From assembly GCA_031551135.1 (NCBI GenBank), contig JAVBOA010000022.1:95393-159392 (forward strand): DNA of 64,000 bases, in the 5' to 3' direction. Position 1 is the first letter of the stretch, and each line of letters opens with the position of its first letter. Under the pieces are notes generated by a model that was given only the letters and a program-made list of their open reading frames with translations, was not told the DNA's origin and did no database searches. Both the position numbers and the translations under genes were made by a program. This document shows positions 34,565 through 43,848 of this stretch, piece after piece. This DNA comes from JAITVM01 sp031551135. Its GTDB lineage: Bacteria; Bacillota; Clostridia; Lachnospirales; JAITVM01.

Positions 34565-34762
34565 GTGGTTAATAAGAACATGACGATTGCTGAGATTTTG
34601 AATATCAACAAAGGTGTTGCGCTTATATTGATGAATGCCGGAATGCATTGCGTAGGATGTCCTTCTTCTCAAGGCGAAACTTTGGAAGAGGCTTGCCTTG
34701 TACACGGCATGGACGTTGAAACTTTGACAGAAGAAATAAATAATTTTATAGAAGCTGTTTAA
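34565..34762 (+). CDS. DUF1858-domain protein
   Basis: About 65 residues. It has the DUF1858 pattern with a redox-type CVGC (MHCVGCPSS) after VALILMNAG, then LEEACLVHGMDVETLTEEIN. Family members often accompany redox proteins in anaerobes; no reaction is established. GTG at 34565 is selected because AAAGGAGAG lies 8-9 nt before it, rather than ATG at 34520. It is 13 bp before an aldo/keto reductase gene and probably cotranscribed. Confidence 0.8.
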   Translation: MVNKNMTIAEILNINKGVALILMNAGMHCVGCPSSQGETLEEACLVHGMDVETLTEEINNFIEAV

Positions 34763-34775
34763 AGGGGAATTTTTA

Positions 34776-35897
34776 ATGGAGTATAGAGCTTTTGGTGATT
34801 TAAAGGTATCGGCGTTTGGCTTTGGTGCAATGAGAATGCCGGTTATCGATAATAATCAAGAAAAAATCGATGAAGCCGAAGCTATAAAAATGATTAGGTA
34901 CGCAATAGATAACGGCGTTAATTATTTTGATACGGCTTATGTTTACCACGGCGGAAACAGCGAAGGATTATTGGGCAAGGCTTTAAGGGACGGATATCGC
35001 GAAAAAATATTTCTGACCACAAAACTTCCGACTTGGCTTGTAAAATCGGAAGATGATGTATTTAAATATTTGGACGAAGAACTCGTACGCCTGCAAACAG
35101 ATTATCTTGATTTTTATTTAGTGCATTGTTTAGATACAAAATTATTTGATATTGTTAAAAATTGCAATATAATTAAACAACTCGAAAAAGCCAAAGAAAT
35201 GGGAAAAATTAGGCATATCGGGTTTTCTTTTCATGATGAACTGCCGGTTTTTAAAGAGATTGTTGATTATTATGATTGGGAAATCTGTCAGATTCAGCTT
35301 AATATTTTAGACGAAAATTACCAAGCCGGTCTTCAGGGCTTGGAGTATGCGAAATCCAAAAATATACCGGTGATTATTATGGAGCCGGTAAAAGGCGGAA
35401 CACTTGCGAATAATGTTCCACAAGAAGTTTTGGATTTATACGGAAATTATAAAAAGAAATTTTCGTCCGTCGAATGGGCATTTAAATTCGTTTCCAATTT
35501 CGAGGGAGTACTTACAATTTTAAGCGGTGTCAGCAATATGGAGCAGCTAAAAGACAATATACGGATTTTTTCAAACACAAGTCCCGGTTCTTTGACAAAA
35601 GAAGATTTGGAGATTATAGAAAAAGTCAAGCAAATTTATTTCAGCAAAATAAAAGTTGGCTGTACAGGCTGCAACTATTGTATGCCTTGCCCTTCGGAAG
35701 TTAAGATTCCATCGGTTTTTCAAATTTACAATAATTCATCAATGTTTGATTATGAAAAATATAAACCAGAGTATGTAAAATTGAAAAGCCAAGGTAAAAC
35801 AGATTGTGTTGAGTGCGGCGCATGCGAAGCTCTATGTCCGCAAAGTATTCCGATTATCGAAAAACTAAAAGAAGCTGCCGAATATTTTTGTAATTAA
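34776..35897 (+). CDS. Aldo/keto reductase with C-terminal ferredoxin domain
   Basis: 373 residues. The N-terminal TIM barrel has the tetrad regions FDTAYVYHG, LTTKLP and YLVHC. The C-terminal about 85 residues bear Fe-S cysteines in CTGCNYCMPCP and CVECGACEALCP. Proteins of this form are common in strict anaerobes and act on unknown carbonyl substrates. The start is ATG after AAAGGGG. Confidence 0.9.
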   Translation: MEYRAFGDLKVSAFGFGAMRMPVIDNNQEKIDEAEAIKMIRYAIDNGVNYFDTAYVYHGGNSEGLLGKALRDGYREKIFLTTKLPTWLVKSEDDVFKYLDEELVRLQTDYLDFYLVHCLDTKLFDIVKNCNIIKQLEKAKEMGKIRHIGFSFHDELPVFKEIVDYYDWEICQIQLNILDENYQAGLQGLEYAKSKNIPVIIMEPVKGGTLANNVPQEVLDLYGNYKKKFSSVEWAFKFVSNFEGVLTILSGVSNMEQLKDNIRIFSNTSPGSLTKEDLEIIEKVKQIYFSKIKVGCTGCNYCMPCPSEVKIPSVFQIYNNSSMFDYEKYKPEYVKLKSQGKTDCVECGACEALCPQSIPIIEKLKEAAEYFCN

Positions 35898-36007
35898 AAT
35901 AATTTTCATGGCTGTGATATTTATGTGGTGGAAGCTTGAAAATCAGTTTTTTTCTGTTTTTCGGGCGGCCGCCTTTTTATTTGCGGCTTTTTTTAAAGGA
36001 GGAAAAT

Positions 36008-36682
36008 ATGTTTAATATACTTGTTGTTGACGATGAAGAAAAAATTTGTCAGCTTATTAAAAAATATATTGAATTTGAAGGAAACAAAGCCACGCTTGTT
36101 TCAAACGGAATGAAAGCGATAGAGATTTGCCGCGAAGAAAAGTTTGACATAATTATTATGGACGTAATGATGCCCGAATTGGACGGATTTTCTGCCGTAA
36201 AAGAGATTAAAAAAATTTACGACTGCCCTGTGATTATGCTTTCAGCGCGCGGCGAAGAATATGATAAAATTCATGGCTTTGAAATAGGGGTCGATGATTA
36301 CGTCGTAAAGCCGTTTTCTCCAAAGGAATTGATGATGCGGATATCAGCGATTTTAAAGCGGGCCGGCGGCACGAACGAGGAAGCCGAACACGAAATAATG
36401 GAAAAAGATGGCTTGTTTGTGGATTTAACAGCGCATTTAGTTAAAGTGGACGACGAAAAAGTCCAAATGGCACCGAAAGAATACGAGCTTTTTACTTATT
36501 TATTAAAAAACAGAAATATCGCTCTATCACGAGATAAGCTTATAAGTGATGTTTGGGGTTATGATTTTTTTGGAGATGACAGAACTTTGGACACGCATAT
36601 AAAATTATTGCGCAAATCTTTGGGCAGACATAGCGAAATTGTTGTAACGCTGAGAGGTGTCGGCTACCGTTTGGAATGGTGA
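36008..36682 (+). CDS. OmpR/PhoB-family response regulator
   Basis: 224 residues. The receiver domain has acidic pair VVDDEEK, phosphoacceptor D52 in IIMDVMMPELDG, and lysine in DYVVKPFSP. The winged-helix DNA-binding domain follows, ending DRTLDTHIKLLRKSL and TLRGVGYRLEW. ATG at 36008 has GGAGG 6 nt upstream; the frame extension from 35936 is not needed. It is paired with the histidine kinase 107 bp downstream. The large surface-protein gene beyond the kinase could be a target, which is only positional inference. Confidence 0.92.
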   Translation: MFNILVVDDEEKICQLIKKYIEFEGNKATLVSNGMKAIEICREEKFDIIIMDVMMPELDGFSAVKEIKKIYDCPVIMLSARGEEYDKIHGFEIGVDDYVVKPFSPKELMMRISAILKRAGGTNEEAEHEIMEKDGLFVDLTAHLVKVDDEKVQMAPKEYELFTYLLKNRNIALSRDKLISDVWGYDFFGDDRTLDTHIKLLRKSLGRHSEIVVTLRGVGYRLEW

Positions 36683-36788
36683 AAAAATTCACGTTATATT
36701 CACAAATTAATCAATAAAAATTTCACTTAATTGATTAAAATATTTATATAGCATTTTAACAATAAGATTATTTGCGTGGTGGTGCAGG

Positions 36789-38237
36789 TTGATTAAAAAA
36801 TTTTCAAAAATGAGCATTAGATCTAAGATTTTCATTTATTTAATCGGATTTTGCTCGTTGCTATTATTGATTTTGTGGTTTTTACAAACGATATTTTTAT
36901 CCGGATTTTACGAATTTATAAAAACGAATGAATTACAAACAGCGCTTGCCACTGTCGAAAAAAACTTTTCAAACGCAACTCTGAAAGACAATATTGATGA
37001 AATAACTAAAAAAAATCAAATTTATGTTGAAATAATTGATACTTCGATGGCTACAAACTTTATTTTTGATAAATATGAGCGCATACCGAACAGCTTTGAC
37101 TTTTTGGACCGGCTTTATTTATTCATACAAACCGAGGAAAACGGAGGATTTTTGAAAGCGAATTTGGAGGAGAAACCGACATATAAAATCGGCGGTAATC
37201 ACCCAACTTTCTTTAGCCAGCAGAAATCTTTTGGTCGCGGCATAGTTTTGTCAAAAATAATTGAAGATAAAAATCAAAATAAACTTATGATTATCATGTA
37301 TTCGGCGATAACGCCGGTCAACGCCGTTGTTGATACTTTGAAAATTCAGCTGTTTTTTGTAACGATTGCTATGGTGATTTTGTCTTCTCTGATTGCACTG
37401 TTTATTGCAAAATGGATTTCAAAACCTATCGTTTCTATCAGCGAATCGGCGAAAGAATTTGCAAAAGGTAATTATGATACAGAATTTAACGCCAGCGGAT
37501 ATAAGGAAATTACGGAACTTTCGGATATTATGAATTATTCTGCAAAAGAGCTTTCAAAAGTTGAAAATCTGCGCCGTGAACTGATTGCAAATATATCGCA
37601 TGATTTGCGGACACCACTGACTTTGATTACCGGCTATGCCGAGGTTATGCGCGATTTGCCGGAAGAAAACAATCCGGAAAACGCTCAAGTAATAATTGAT
37701 GAATCAAAGCGGCTTACATCGCTGGTTCAAGATGTTCTTGATTTATCAAAACTCCAGCAGGGACAAGAAAATATTAATCCGGTCGAATTTAATATTACTG
37801 CAGACATTAATGAAGTGATAAACCGGTTTTCCGAATTTAAAAAATCTATGGGGTATTCGATAGAGTTTGTATATGATAATGAAGTGACGGTATTTGCCGA
37901 CGAAGTCAAAATTTCGCAAGCATTTTATAATCTTTTGATAAATGCAATAAATTATACGGGCGAAGATAAAAAAGTAATCGTCTATCAAAAAATAATTGAT
38001 GATTCGGTCAAAATAGAAGTTGTCGACACGGGCGCGGGTGTCGACGAGGAAGAATTGGAGCATATTTGGGAACGCTATTATTCTGGAAAATCCAATCATG
38101 TACGGGCTAAAACAGGTTCGGGAATAGGGCTTTCTTTAGTAAAGACCATAATTGAAAAACACCGCGGCGACTGCGGCGTAATATCAAAAAAAGACGAAGG
38201 CTCATGCTTTTGGTTTAGCTTGAAACTTAAAGAATAA
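36789..38237 (+). CDS. Sensor histidine kinase
   Basis: 482-residue membrane kinase. Transmembrane segments are at about residues 14-34 and 188-210, flanking an extracytoplasmic sensor region. HAMP follows, then the HisKA helix with phosphohistidine H271 in ANISHDLRTPLTL. The ATPase domain shows VVDTGAGVDEEEL, a G2 box KTGSGIGLSLVKTI and FWFSLKL. TTG at 36789 is the annotated start, though its ribosome site is weak (GGTGCAGG); ATG at 36810 is possible. Cognate regulator upstream. Confidence 0.92.
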   Translation: MIKKFSKMSIRSKIFIYLIGFCSLLLLILWFLQTIFLSGFYEFIKTNELQTALATVEKNFSNATLKDNIDEITKKNQIYVEIIDTSMATNFIFDKYERIPNSFDFLDRLYLFIQTEENGGFLKANLEEKPTYKIGGNHPTFFSQQKSFGRGIVLSKIIEDKNQNKLMIIMYSAITPVNAVVDTLKIQLFFVTIAMVILSSLIALFIAKWISKPIVSISESAKEFAKGNYDTEFNASGYKEITELSDIMNYSAKELSKVENLRRELIANISHDLRTPLTLITGYAEVMRDLPEENNPENAQVIIDESKRLTSLVQDVLDLSKLQQGQENINPVEFNITADINEVINRFSEFKKSMGYSIEFVYDNEVTVFADEVKISQAFYNLLINAINYTGEDKKVIVYQKIIDDSVKIEVVDTGAGVDEEELEHIWERYYSGKSNHVRAKTGSGIGLSLVKTIIEKHRGDCGVISKKDEGSCFWFSLKLKE

Positions 38238-38259
38238 AAAATATTTAAAGGGATTTCTT

Positions 38260-38303
38260 ATACTATTTTCATTATAAAAGATAGAAAAAAATGAAAATAG
38301 TAT
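38260..38303. repeat. Short (44 bp) ATACTATTTTC palindromic repeat
   Basis: ATACTATTTTCATTATAAAA, then GATAGAAAAAAAT and GAAAATAGTAT. It lies 22 bp after the kinase gene and could double as its transcript end. Confidence 0.85.
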
Positions 38304-38564
38304 TAATTGAGATTCCTTTTTTATTTTGTAAATAGTATGAAACGTAATAAATTGATTTTTGTATGATATAAATTTGTGATATATTTTTGGTAAATTTGGT
38401 TTAGATGGATTATATTTGGATTTTATTTTTATACAGAGAGTTGAATTTAAAAAGGCAGCATTGCTTCAAAAAGTTTTTTCGTCATACAAGCTTGAATAAT
38501 TTATCAAGACGGAACTTTCTTTAGGCTGAAAACAGTATGAATTACAAAGGCTTTATGATAAATA

Positions 38565-38605
38565 ATACTATTTACATTTTAATATGTAAAAAATGGAAAT
38601 AGTGT
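38565..38605. repeat. Diverged palindromic repeat upstream of the surface-protein gene
   Basis: ATACTATTTACATTTTAATA, then TGTAAAAAATGGAAATAGTG. It ends 17 bp before the GTG of the surface-protein gene, so it must form part of that gene's leader or promoter. The gap between the two repeats (38304-38564) holds no gene. Confidence 0.6.
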
Positions 38606-38622
38606 AATGGGGGGATTTATTA

Positions 38623-41600
38623 GTGAAGAAAAGAATTATTAGCTTTTTTTTGGCGATGCTGATGGTTTTATCTGTTTTTCCGGCTGCACTTTTTGCTATG
38701 GAAGACGGATACCAAGACGAGCCGGACGGCTCTGCGGAGCTGATTGCCGAATGGTTGGATTATTTGGAGAAAAATCCGACTGAAAAACAGACGGCGGATA
38801 ATGAGACCGAAGAAAACGAAAGCACATCAACAAAAGTACAGATGGATTCGAAAAATGATACAGAAGAAAATAGTACATTTGCCGCAAAATCACTGCAAAC
38901 ACTTGCAAGTAAAGCTGGTGTTAAGCGGTATACTGTGCTTGTTTTGGACAGATCCGGAAGCATGGGTGGAAACCCTATGACTTCTTTGAAAAAAGCGGCT
39001 GTTAATTTTTGTGATTCGGTTTTAAAAGCCGACGGCGAAAATTATATTGCTGTTGTGACCTATGGCTCTGCATCTACGGTTCTCAGTGATTTCACAAAAG
39101 ATATTTCTGCTTTAAAGAATTCGATAAACGGAATTACAGCAACGGGAAGCACGAATACAAATGCAGGCTTTGTGAGTGCGGACGGACTTTTGGAAAAAAT
39201 ACCGGATGATAAAGATACGATCAAAAATATAATTTTAATGTCAGATGGTATGCCGAATGCAGGAACAACTGCAAGCACAGGCAAATACACCTATAAGGAT
39301 TATTCTTCTTATACTTATGCCAATGCGGTTTATAATACGGCTGCCAGCGTTAAAACGAAAAAGACTTTTATATATACACTTGGGTTTTTTCACGGGCTTA
39401 CCGGAGCCAGCTTGGATTTTGCACGAAGATTTATGAGAGATTTACAGAACGCCGGATATTATGATGTTGTGAATCCGGACGATTTGGAATTTATTTTCGG
39501 GGATATAGCAAACGATATTATTAACAAAAACACGGGAACATTCAACTTTCCGTCTGCAGCTACGAGAGATTTTTCTGCCGAATATTTTTATGACGACGAA
39601 TATTTCTCAAAAAATGCTTCAATCTATAATCCAAGCCTTGCGACAATGTCGCTTTGCTTTGAATTATCGGCATGGGGAAGTAATGTGGACGGAACAAAGG
39701 ATTACACAAACAAATCCAGAAACGCAAAAGACTTGCTTAAACAAATCGGTTTTAAAGAGTCAGATATTGAAGTAAACGACTTTTTCAAACAAAAGCCAAG
39801 CGAAGATTCTATGGGTGTGGTTATATCGCACAAAGATATCGAGATAAGTGGCAAGAAATACACTTTATTGGCATTGGCAACTCGCGGCGGCGGTTATGAA
39901 GCGGAATGGGCCGGAAATTTCACAATCGGCTCAACGGGTCAGCATGAAGGCTTTAAAACTGCAAGTGATGAAGCTTATAGATTTCTTTCTGCCTATATAA
40001 ACAAGCACAAAGCAGATTTTCAAAAAGATGTAAAATTTTGGTTTGCAGGCTACAGCCGAGGCGGCGCTACTGTGAATCTTTTGGCAGGAAGGCTTAATAA
40101 TGAGAAGCAGATTGCCGGCATAAACGTAAATAAAGAAGATTTATATGCATATTGTTTTGAGCCTCCGATGGGTGTTCAAAAATCTGAAACATTACCAGAA
40201 TCCAATTATTCCAATATACACAATATCGTAAATCCTAACGACCCGGTGCCGAAAGTTGCACCAAAATATAAAAATTGGGATTTTGCAAGATACGGAAAAG
40301 ATGAACCAGTTATTCCTTCGAAACTGACTTCCAGTAATTCAAGTAATTTTGATGAAATGCTCGATAAATTTAAGGCATTGAATACCGATTGGTCAAATGA
40401 GTCTATTGTAAAGGTCAACGGAAAAGATACGCATATCATCGATACTTTTCAAGCTAAAAAAATCGACCCGTCTGTGAAAGTAAATTACGACGGACATTGG
40501 GAAGAAAGAACCGGAATTCTTGGAATAAAATATTATGTTTGGGTATCGAATTTTGATATTGACGCAAAACTCGTTGCAAATGACAATAAAGAGATGAGCG
40601 TATTTTTGGACAATTTAATACTATCGCTTTCGAAAGGGCTCGGTAATCGCAAAAGATATGAGGAAAAATTACAAGATGCGGCAAGATTGGCGGCGGCCGA
40701 GTTTATGGGCGGCGGCTATGAAAGCTATAAATGGGATAAAGTTCCGGATATCTTTAGTGCAAAATTAGACGCTCATATTCTTGATATCGCTTATACTTTT
40801 GTTTTTTCGGGAATGAGCGGAGTTGAAGATATTATAACAGAATATCTTTTTGAGAGTATAAAAGAAGCCGGAATAGATATTAAAGCTTATGGTTCTGTAC
40901 CGGGGGCTTTGGGTGAAGCTTTAAAGGTTGTAGTTAAAACTGTTATAGAATCCATTAAAATAAGCGGCGGAGATGATTTGGTGACTTTAGCGGAAAATGT
41001 TAAAAAACTTTTCCCGGCGCATTATCCAGAACTCTGCCTTGCATGGCTTCAAATGCAGGATGTGAACTATACGCCGCAAGGCCGTCAGCTTTTTATAATC
41101 GATTGTTATAGAATTGTTCGCATAAATTGCCCTGTTGATGTAGAGGCATACGATTCCGGCGGAAAACTTATTGCTCAGATTAAGAATAATGTACCGCAAG
41201 AAATTTCCGGAAGCACAATTTTTGCTTCTTATAATTCAGACGGCGAAAAATTAATTTATTTACCGGCAGACGAAGCTTATAAATTAAAAATCAAAGGAAC
41301 AGCAGACGGAAAATTAAATTATTCTGTAAATGAATATAGTTATAGTAGTTCGAATTTTGCAAAAATCGTAAATTTCAATGATATTTCTTTTGTTAATGGA
41401 GACGAATTCGAAGCCCTGATTCCGAAATTTGAAACAAACGATACTTTGAACACCGGAGAAGGCTCGAGCGTTAAATATACTTTAGCAAAAAATTCCGTGG
41501 CTCTAAATTCGAATAAAGAATTAAACGGAACAGATGCCGAAAACGCTGTTTATACTGTTTATACCGAAAGCGATAATTCCGAGGGCGGTTCGACATTAGG

Positions 41601-43266
41601 CGGCGGCATATACACCGAAGGCGCATTCGCAGCCGTTAAAGCGATCGCTTTTGAAAAATGTGAATTTTTAGGCTGGTTCGAAAATGATGTACTCGTTTCA
41701 AAAGAATATGTTTACCGTTTCAAGGTTGAAAAGGATGTAAATTTAGTTGCGAAATTTAAAGGCACGCGTCCGAATCCGACTTCCGGAACGTATGATTTAA
41801 CAATTACAGCCTCTAAAGGCGGCACAATTAAAAAAGGTGCGAACGGAAAATACAGCGAAGGCTCTAGAACTCCTTTGATTGCCGTTCCTGACAGCGGATA
41901 TAAATTTAAAAATTGGACTTCTTCAAACGGAGGAAAATTCGAGAATGCGAATTCTGCGGATACGATATTCACAATGCCGGCAAACGAATGTAAAATCACG
42001 GCGAATTTTGAATATATAGGCGGAAGTTCTAATAATAACGGAAATACTAATAATAACAACAATTCTAACAACAACGGAAGTTCAAGCAGCAGTTCAAACA
42101 GCAGCAGTTCAAACAGCAGCGGAAGCACGAGTACAAGCTCTGATATTATTGTTAAAGTAAACAAAAATAATGTTAAATCCAAAGACGAGAAGATTGCTAC
42201 CGGAAAAAGAGCTTATACAGTTACAAATCCCAACAATAACGATAGCGAAACCGAATATATTATTTCCAAAAAAGATTTTAATACCATCGAGTCAAGCGAC
42301 AGACAACTAATGCTAATCAGCGGAAAAACTTCTATTAATCTCAGCAATTCGGTACTGTCGGAAATTAAAAAAGAAGCGAACGGCGATGTAGTTATAAAAA
42401 TTGCTGTTGCTGATAAAAACAGGCTTTCCGACGCTCAGAAGAAAGCTGTAGGAAACAGACCGGTTTATGAGATTTCGATCAGCTCTGACGGAAAAGATAT
42501 TTCGCAATTAAAAGGTAATGTTGAAATAACTTTGCCTTACGATATCGCATTGTCAGAAAAAGCAAACTGCATTGTGATTTTTAATTTAAATGATAGCGGA
42601 AACTTAGCAGAAGTAAAAAATTCCTTTTACGATTCCTCATCGAGAAGCGTGAAATTCATAACTAATCATTTATCCTTCTATGTGATTTCGCATAATCAGA
42701 TTTCTTTTGCGGATATAAACGGACATTGGGGTCAAAATGTAATCGAGCAAGCCGCAACCAGAAAGATGGTTTATGGGGTAGGAGAGGGCTTGTATCAACC
42801 TAACCGCAGCATTACAAGAGCCGAATTTGTTCAGATGATTTACAATGTTCTTGAATTGACGAAACCATCGGCTTTAGGAATCCCGTATCAAGACGTTGCA
42901 TCAAACACTTGGTATTATAACGCTGTATTGTCGGCTAAAAATGCAGGACTCCTCACGAAATTAAAGCTTAACGGCGATAAATTTATGCCGAATCAGACAA
43001 TCACACGTGAAGAAATGGCTGTAATACTTGCAAATGCAATTAGCTACCGCAAAATATCCGAAAGTAATACGATTTCAATAAAAGAGAAATTCACGGATTA
43101 TAATAAAATGGATTCGGACTATAGAGATTTGATTGAAAAAGTAGTTCGAGGCGGATTAATGACCGGAACTTCGGACTCTACATTCGAGCCGACGGCTGCC
43201 ACAACAAGAGCACAAGCCGCACAAGTTCAGATGAACCTCGTCAAAGTTATGGGGATTTTAGATTAA
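38623..43266 (+). CDS. Giant SLH-anchored surface protein with vWA and lipase-like domains
   Basis: 1547 residues with a signal peptide (MKKR, hydrophobic core, AALFA near residue 25). A von Willebrand A domain spans about 105-310 with an intact MIDAS: DRSGS, the threonine in GSTNTNAG and the aspartate in MSDGMPN. A lipase-like alpha/beta-hydrolase region spans about 340-560 with nucleophile S478 in GYSRGG and candidate acid D540 in NPNDPVPK. Later come an InlB-type repeat (about 1055-1133), an Asn/Ser-rich linker (1134-1176) and three SLH repeats (about 1360-1546). The start is GTG after GGGGGGA. It is predicted to sit on the cell wall. Substrate and ligand are unknown. Confidence 0.85.
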   Translation: MKKRIISFFLAMLMVLSVFPAALFAMEDGYQDEPDGSAELIAEWLDYLEKNPTEKQTADNETEENESTSTKVQMDSKNDTEENSTFAAKSLQTLASKAGVKRYTVLVLDRSGSMGGNPMTSLKKAAVNFCDSVLKADGENYIAVVTYGSASTVLSDFTKDISALKNSINGITATGSTNTNAGFVSADGLLEKIPDDKDTIKNIILMSDGMPNAGTTASTGKYTYKDYSSYTYANAVYNTAASVKTKKTFIYTLGFFHGLTGASLDFARRFMRDLQNAGYYDVVNPDDLEFIFGDIANDIINKNTGTFNFPSAATRDFSAEYFYDDEYFSKNASIYNPSLATMSLCFELSAWGSNVDGTKDYTNKSRNAKDLLKQIGFKESDIEVNDFFKQKPSEDSMGVVISHKDIEISGKKYTLLALATRGGGYEAEWAGNFTIGSTGQHEGFKTASDEAYRFLSAYINKHKADFQKDVKFWFAGYSRGGATVNLLAGRLNNEKQIAGINVNKEDLYAYCFEPPMGVQKSETLPESNYSNIHNIVNPNDPVPKVAPKYKNWDFARYGKDEPVIPSKLTSSNSSNFDEMLDKFKALNTDWSNESIVKVNGKDTHIIDTFQAKKIDPSVKVNYDGHWEERTGILGIKYYVWVSNFDIDAKLVANDNKEMSVFLDNLILSLSKGLGNRKRYEEKLQDAARLAAAEFMGGGYESYKWDKVPDIFSAKLDAHILDIAYTFVFSGMSGVEDIITEYLFESIKEAGIDIKAYGSVPGALGEALKVVVKTVIESIKISGGDDLVTLAENVKKLFPAHYPELCLAWLQMQDVNYTPQGRQLFIIDCYRIVRINCPVDVEAYDSGGKLIAQIKNNVPQEISGSTIFASYNSDGEKLIYLPADEAYKLKIKGTADGKLNYSVNEYSYSSSNFAKIVNFNDISFVNGDEFEALIPKFETNDTLNTGEGSSVKYTLAKNSVALNSNKELNGTDAENAVYTVYTESDNSEGGSTLGGGIYTEGAFAAVKAIAFEKCEFLGWFENDVLVSKEYVYRFKVEKDVNLVAKFKGTRPNPTSGTYDLTITASKGGTIKKGANGKYSEGSRTPLIAVPDSGYKFKNWTSSNGGKFENANSADTIFTMPANECKITANFEYIGGSSNNNGNTNNNNNSNNNGSSSSSSNSSSSNSSGSTSTSSDIIVKVNKNNVKSKDEKIATGKRAYTVTNPNNNDSETEYIISKKDFNTIESSDRQLMLISGKTSINLSNSVLSEIKKEANGDVVIKIAVADKNRLSDAQKKAVGNRPVYEISISSDGKDISQLKGNVEITLPYDIALSEKANCIVIFNLNDSGNLAEVKNSFYDSSSRSVKFITNHLSFYVISHNQISFADINGHWGQNVIEQAATRKMVYGVGEGLYQPNRSITRAEFVQMIYNVLELTKPSALGIPYQDVASNTWYYNAVLSAKNAGLLTKLKLNGDKFMPNQTITREEMAVILANAISYRKISESNTISIKEKFTDYNKMDSDYRDLIEKVVRGGLMTGTSDSTFEPTAATTRAQAAQVQMNLVKVMGILD

Positions 43267-43371
43267 TCAAGGCTTTGTTTTGATAGCGTTGGGCAAAAAT
43301 AGTTTAGAAATAATTGCGGGTTATTTTATAACGTGATACAATAGCGGCAAATGACGTAATATATTTCCATA

Positions 43372-43416
43372 ATACTATTTCCCTTTTAAAGAATAGAAAA
43401 AAATGGGAATTAGCAT
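43372..43416. repeat. Palindromic repeat, TTTCCC variant
   Basis: ATACTATTTCCCTTTTAAAG, then AATAGAAAAAAAT and GGGAATTAGCAT. It shares the TTTCCC/GGGAATTAG ends with the copy at 63763. The rest of 43267-43603 holds no gene; no terminator for the surface-protein gene is obvious. Confidence 0.75.
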
Positions 43417-43603
43417 AAGTTGATATTATTTCATAATGATACAACTTTAATATATTTTCGTCGTTTGCCGTTTTTTATAGAACAGTATTTTTTTAGGGTT
43501 TGAACAGTGTATGTCTAAAATTTCTTGCTTGAAAAAAATATTGATATAACGGAATAATTTATTTTCCAAACTATGCGGATGATTCGGTATATAAAGATAT
43601 AAA

Positions 43604-43646
43604 CAAAAAGCCTTAAACCAAAGAAATTTGATTTAAAGCTTTTTTT
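43604..43646. terminator. Terminator downstream of tRNA-Gln (both directions possible)
   Basis: A 14-bp stem with G-T pairs, AGCCTTAAACCAAA/TTTGATTTAAAGCT, loop GAAA. The minus-strand reading has TTTTTG after it and the plus-strand reading has TTTTTT. Confidence 0.8.
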
Positions 43647-43649
43647 AAG

Positions 43650-43722
43650 CTGGGCTAGTTGGATTCGAACCAACGGAATGCAGGAGTCAAAGTCCTGTGC
43701 CTTACCGCTTGGCTATAGCCCA
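43650..43722 (-). tRNA. tRNA-Gln (anticodon TTG)
   Basis: Read on the minus strand, the acceptor stem is TGGGCTA/TAGCCCA with discriminator G. The anticodon arm is CAGGA-CTTTGAC-TCCTG with anticodon TTG, and the T arm is GTTGG-TTCGAAT-CCAAC. CCA is not encoded. It stands alone, followed by a terminator. Confidence 0.96.
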
Positions 43723-43790
43723 TTATCGCAACGAAGATTATTATATCATCAGCGATAAACCTTGTCAACAAAAAAATTATTTTTTCGAAT

Positions 43791-43831
43791 AAAAAAAAGC
43801 GCGTATTTAAGCCACTTACGGACATACGCGC
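43791..43831 (-). terminator. Terminator of ftsH
   Basis: A perfect stem GCGCGTAT/ATACGCGC (43799-43831) is followed on the minus strand by eight T (43798-43791). Confidence 0.88.
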
Positions 43832-43848
43832 AAATTTTTAATCAAGTA

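Noticed and set aside
42000..42150. Short repeated AAC/AGC-rich DNA as a tandem repeat element
   Set aside because: It encodes the Asn/Ser linker of the surface protein; low complexity is explained by the protein.
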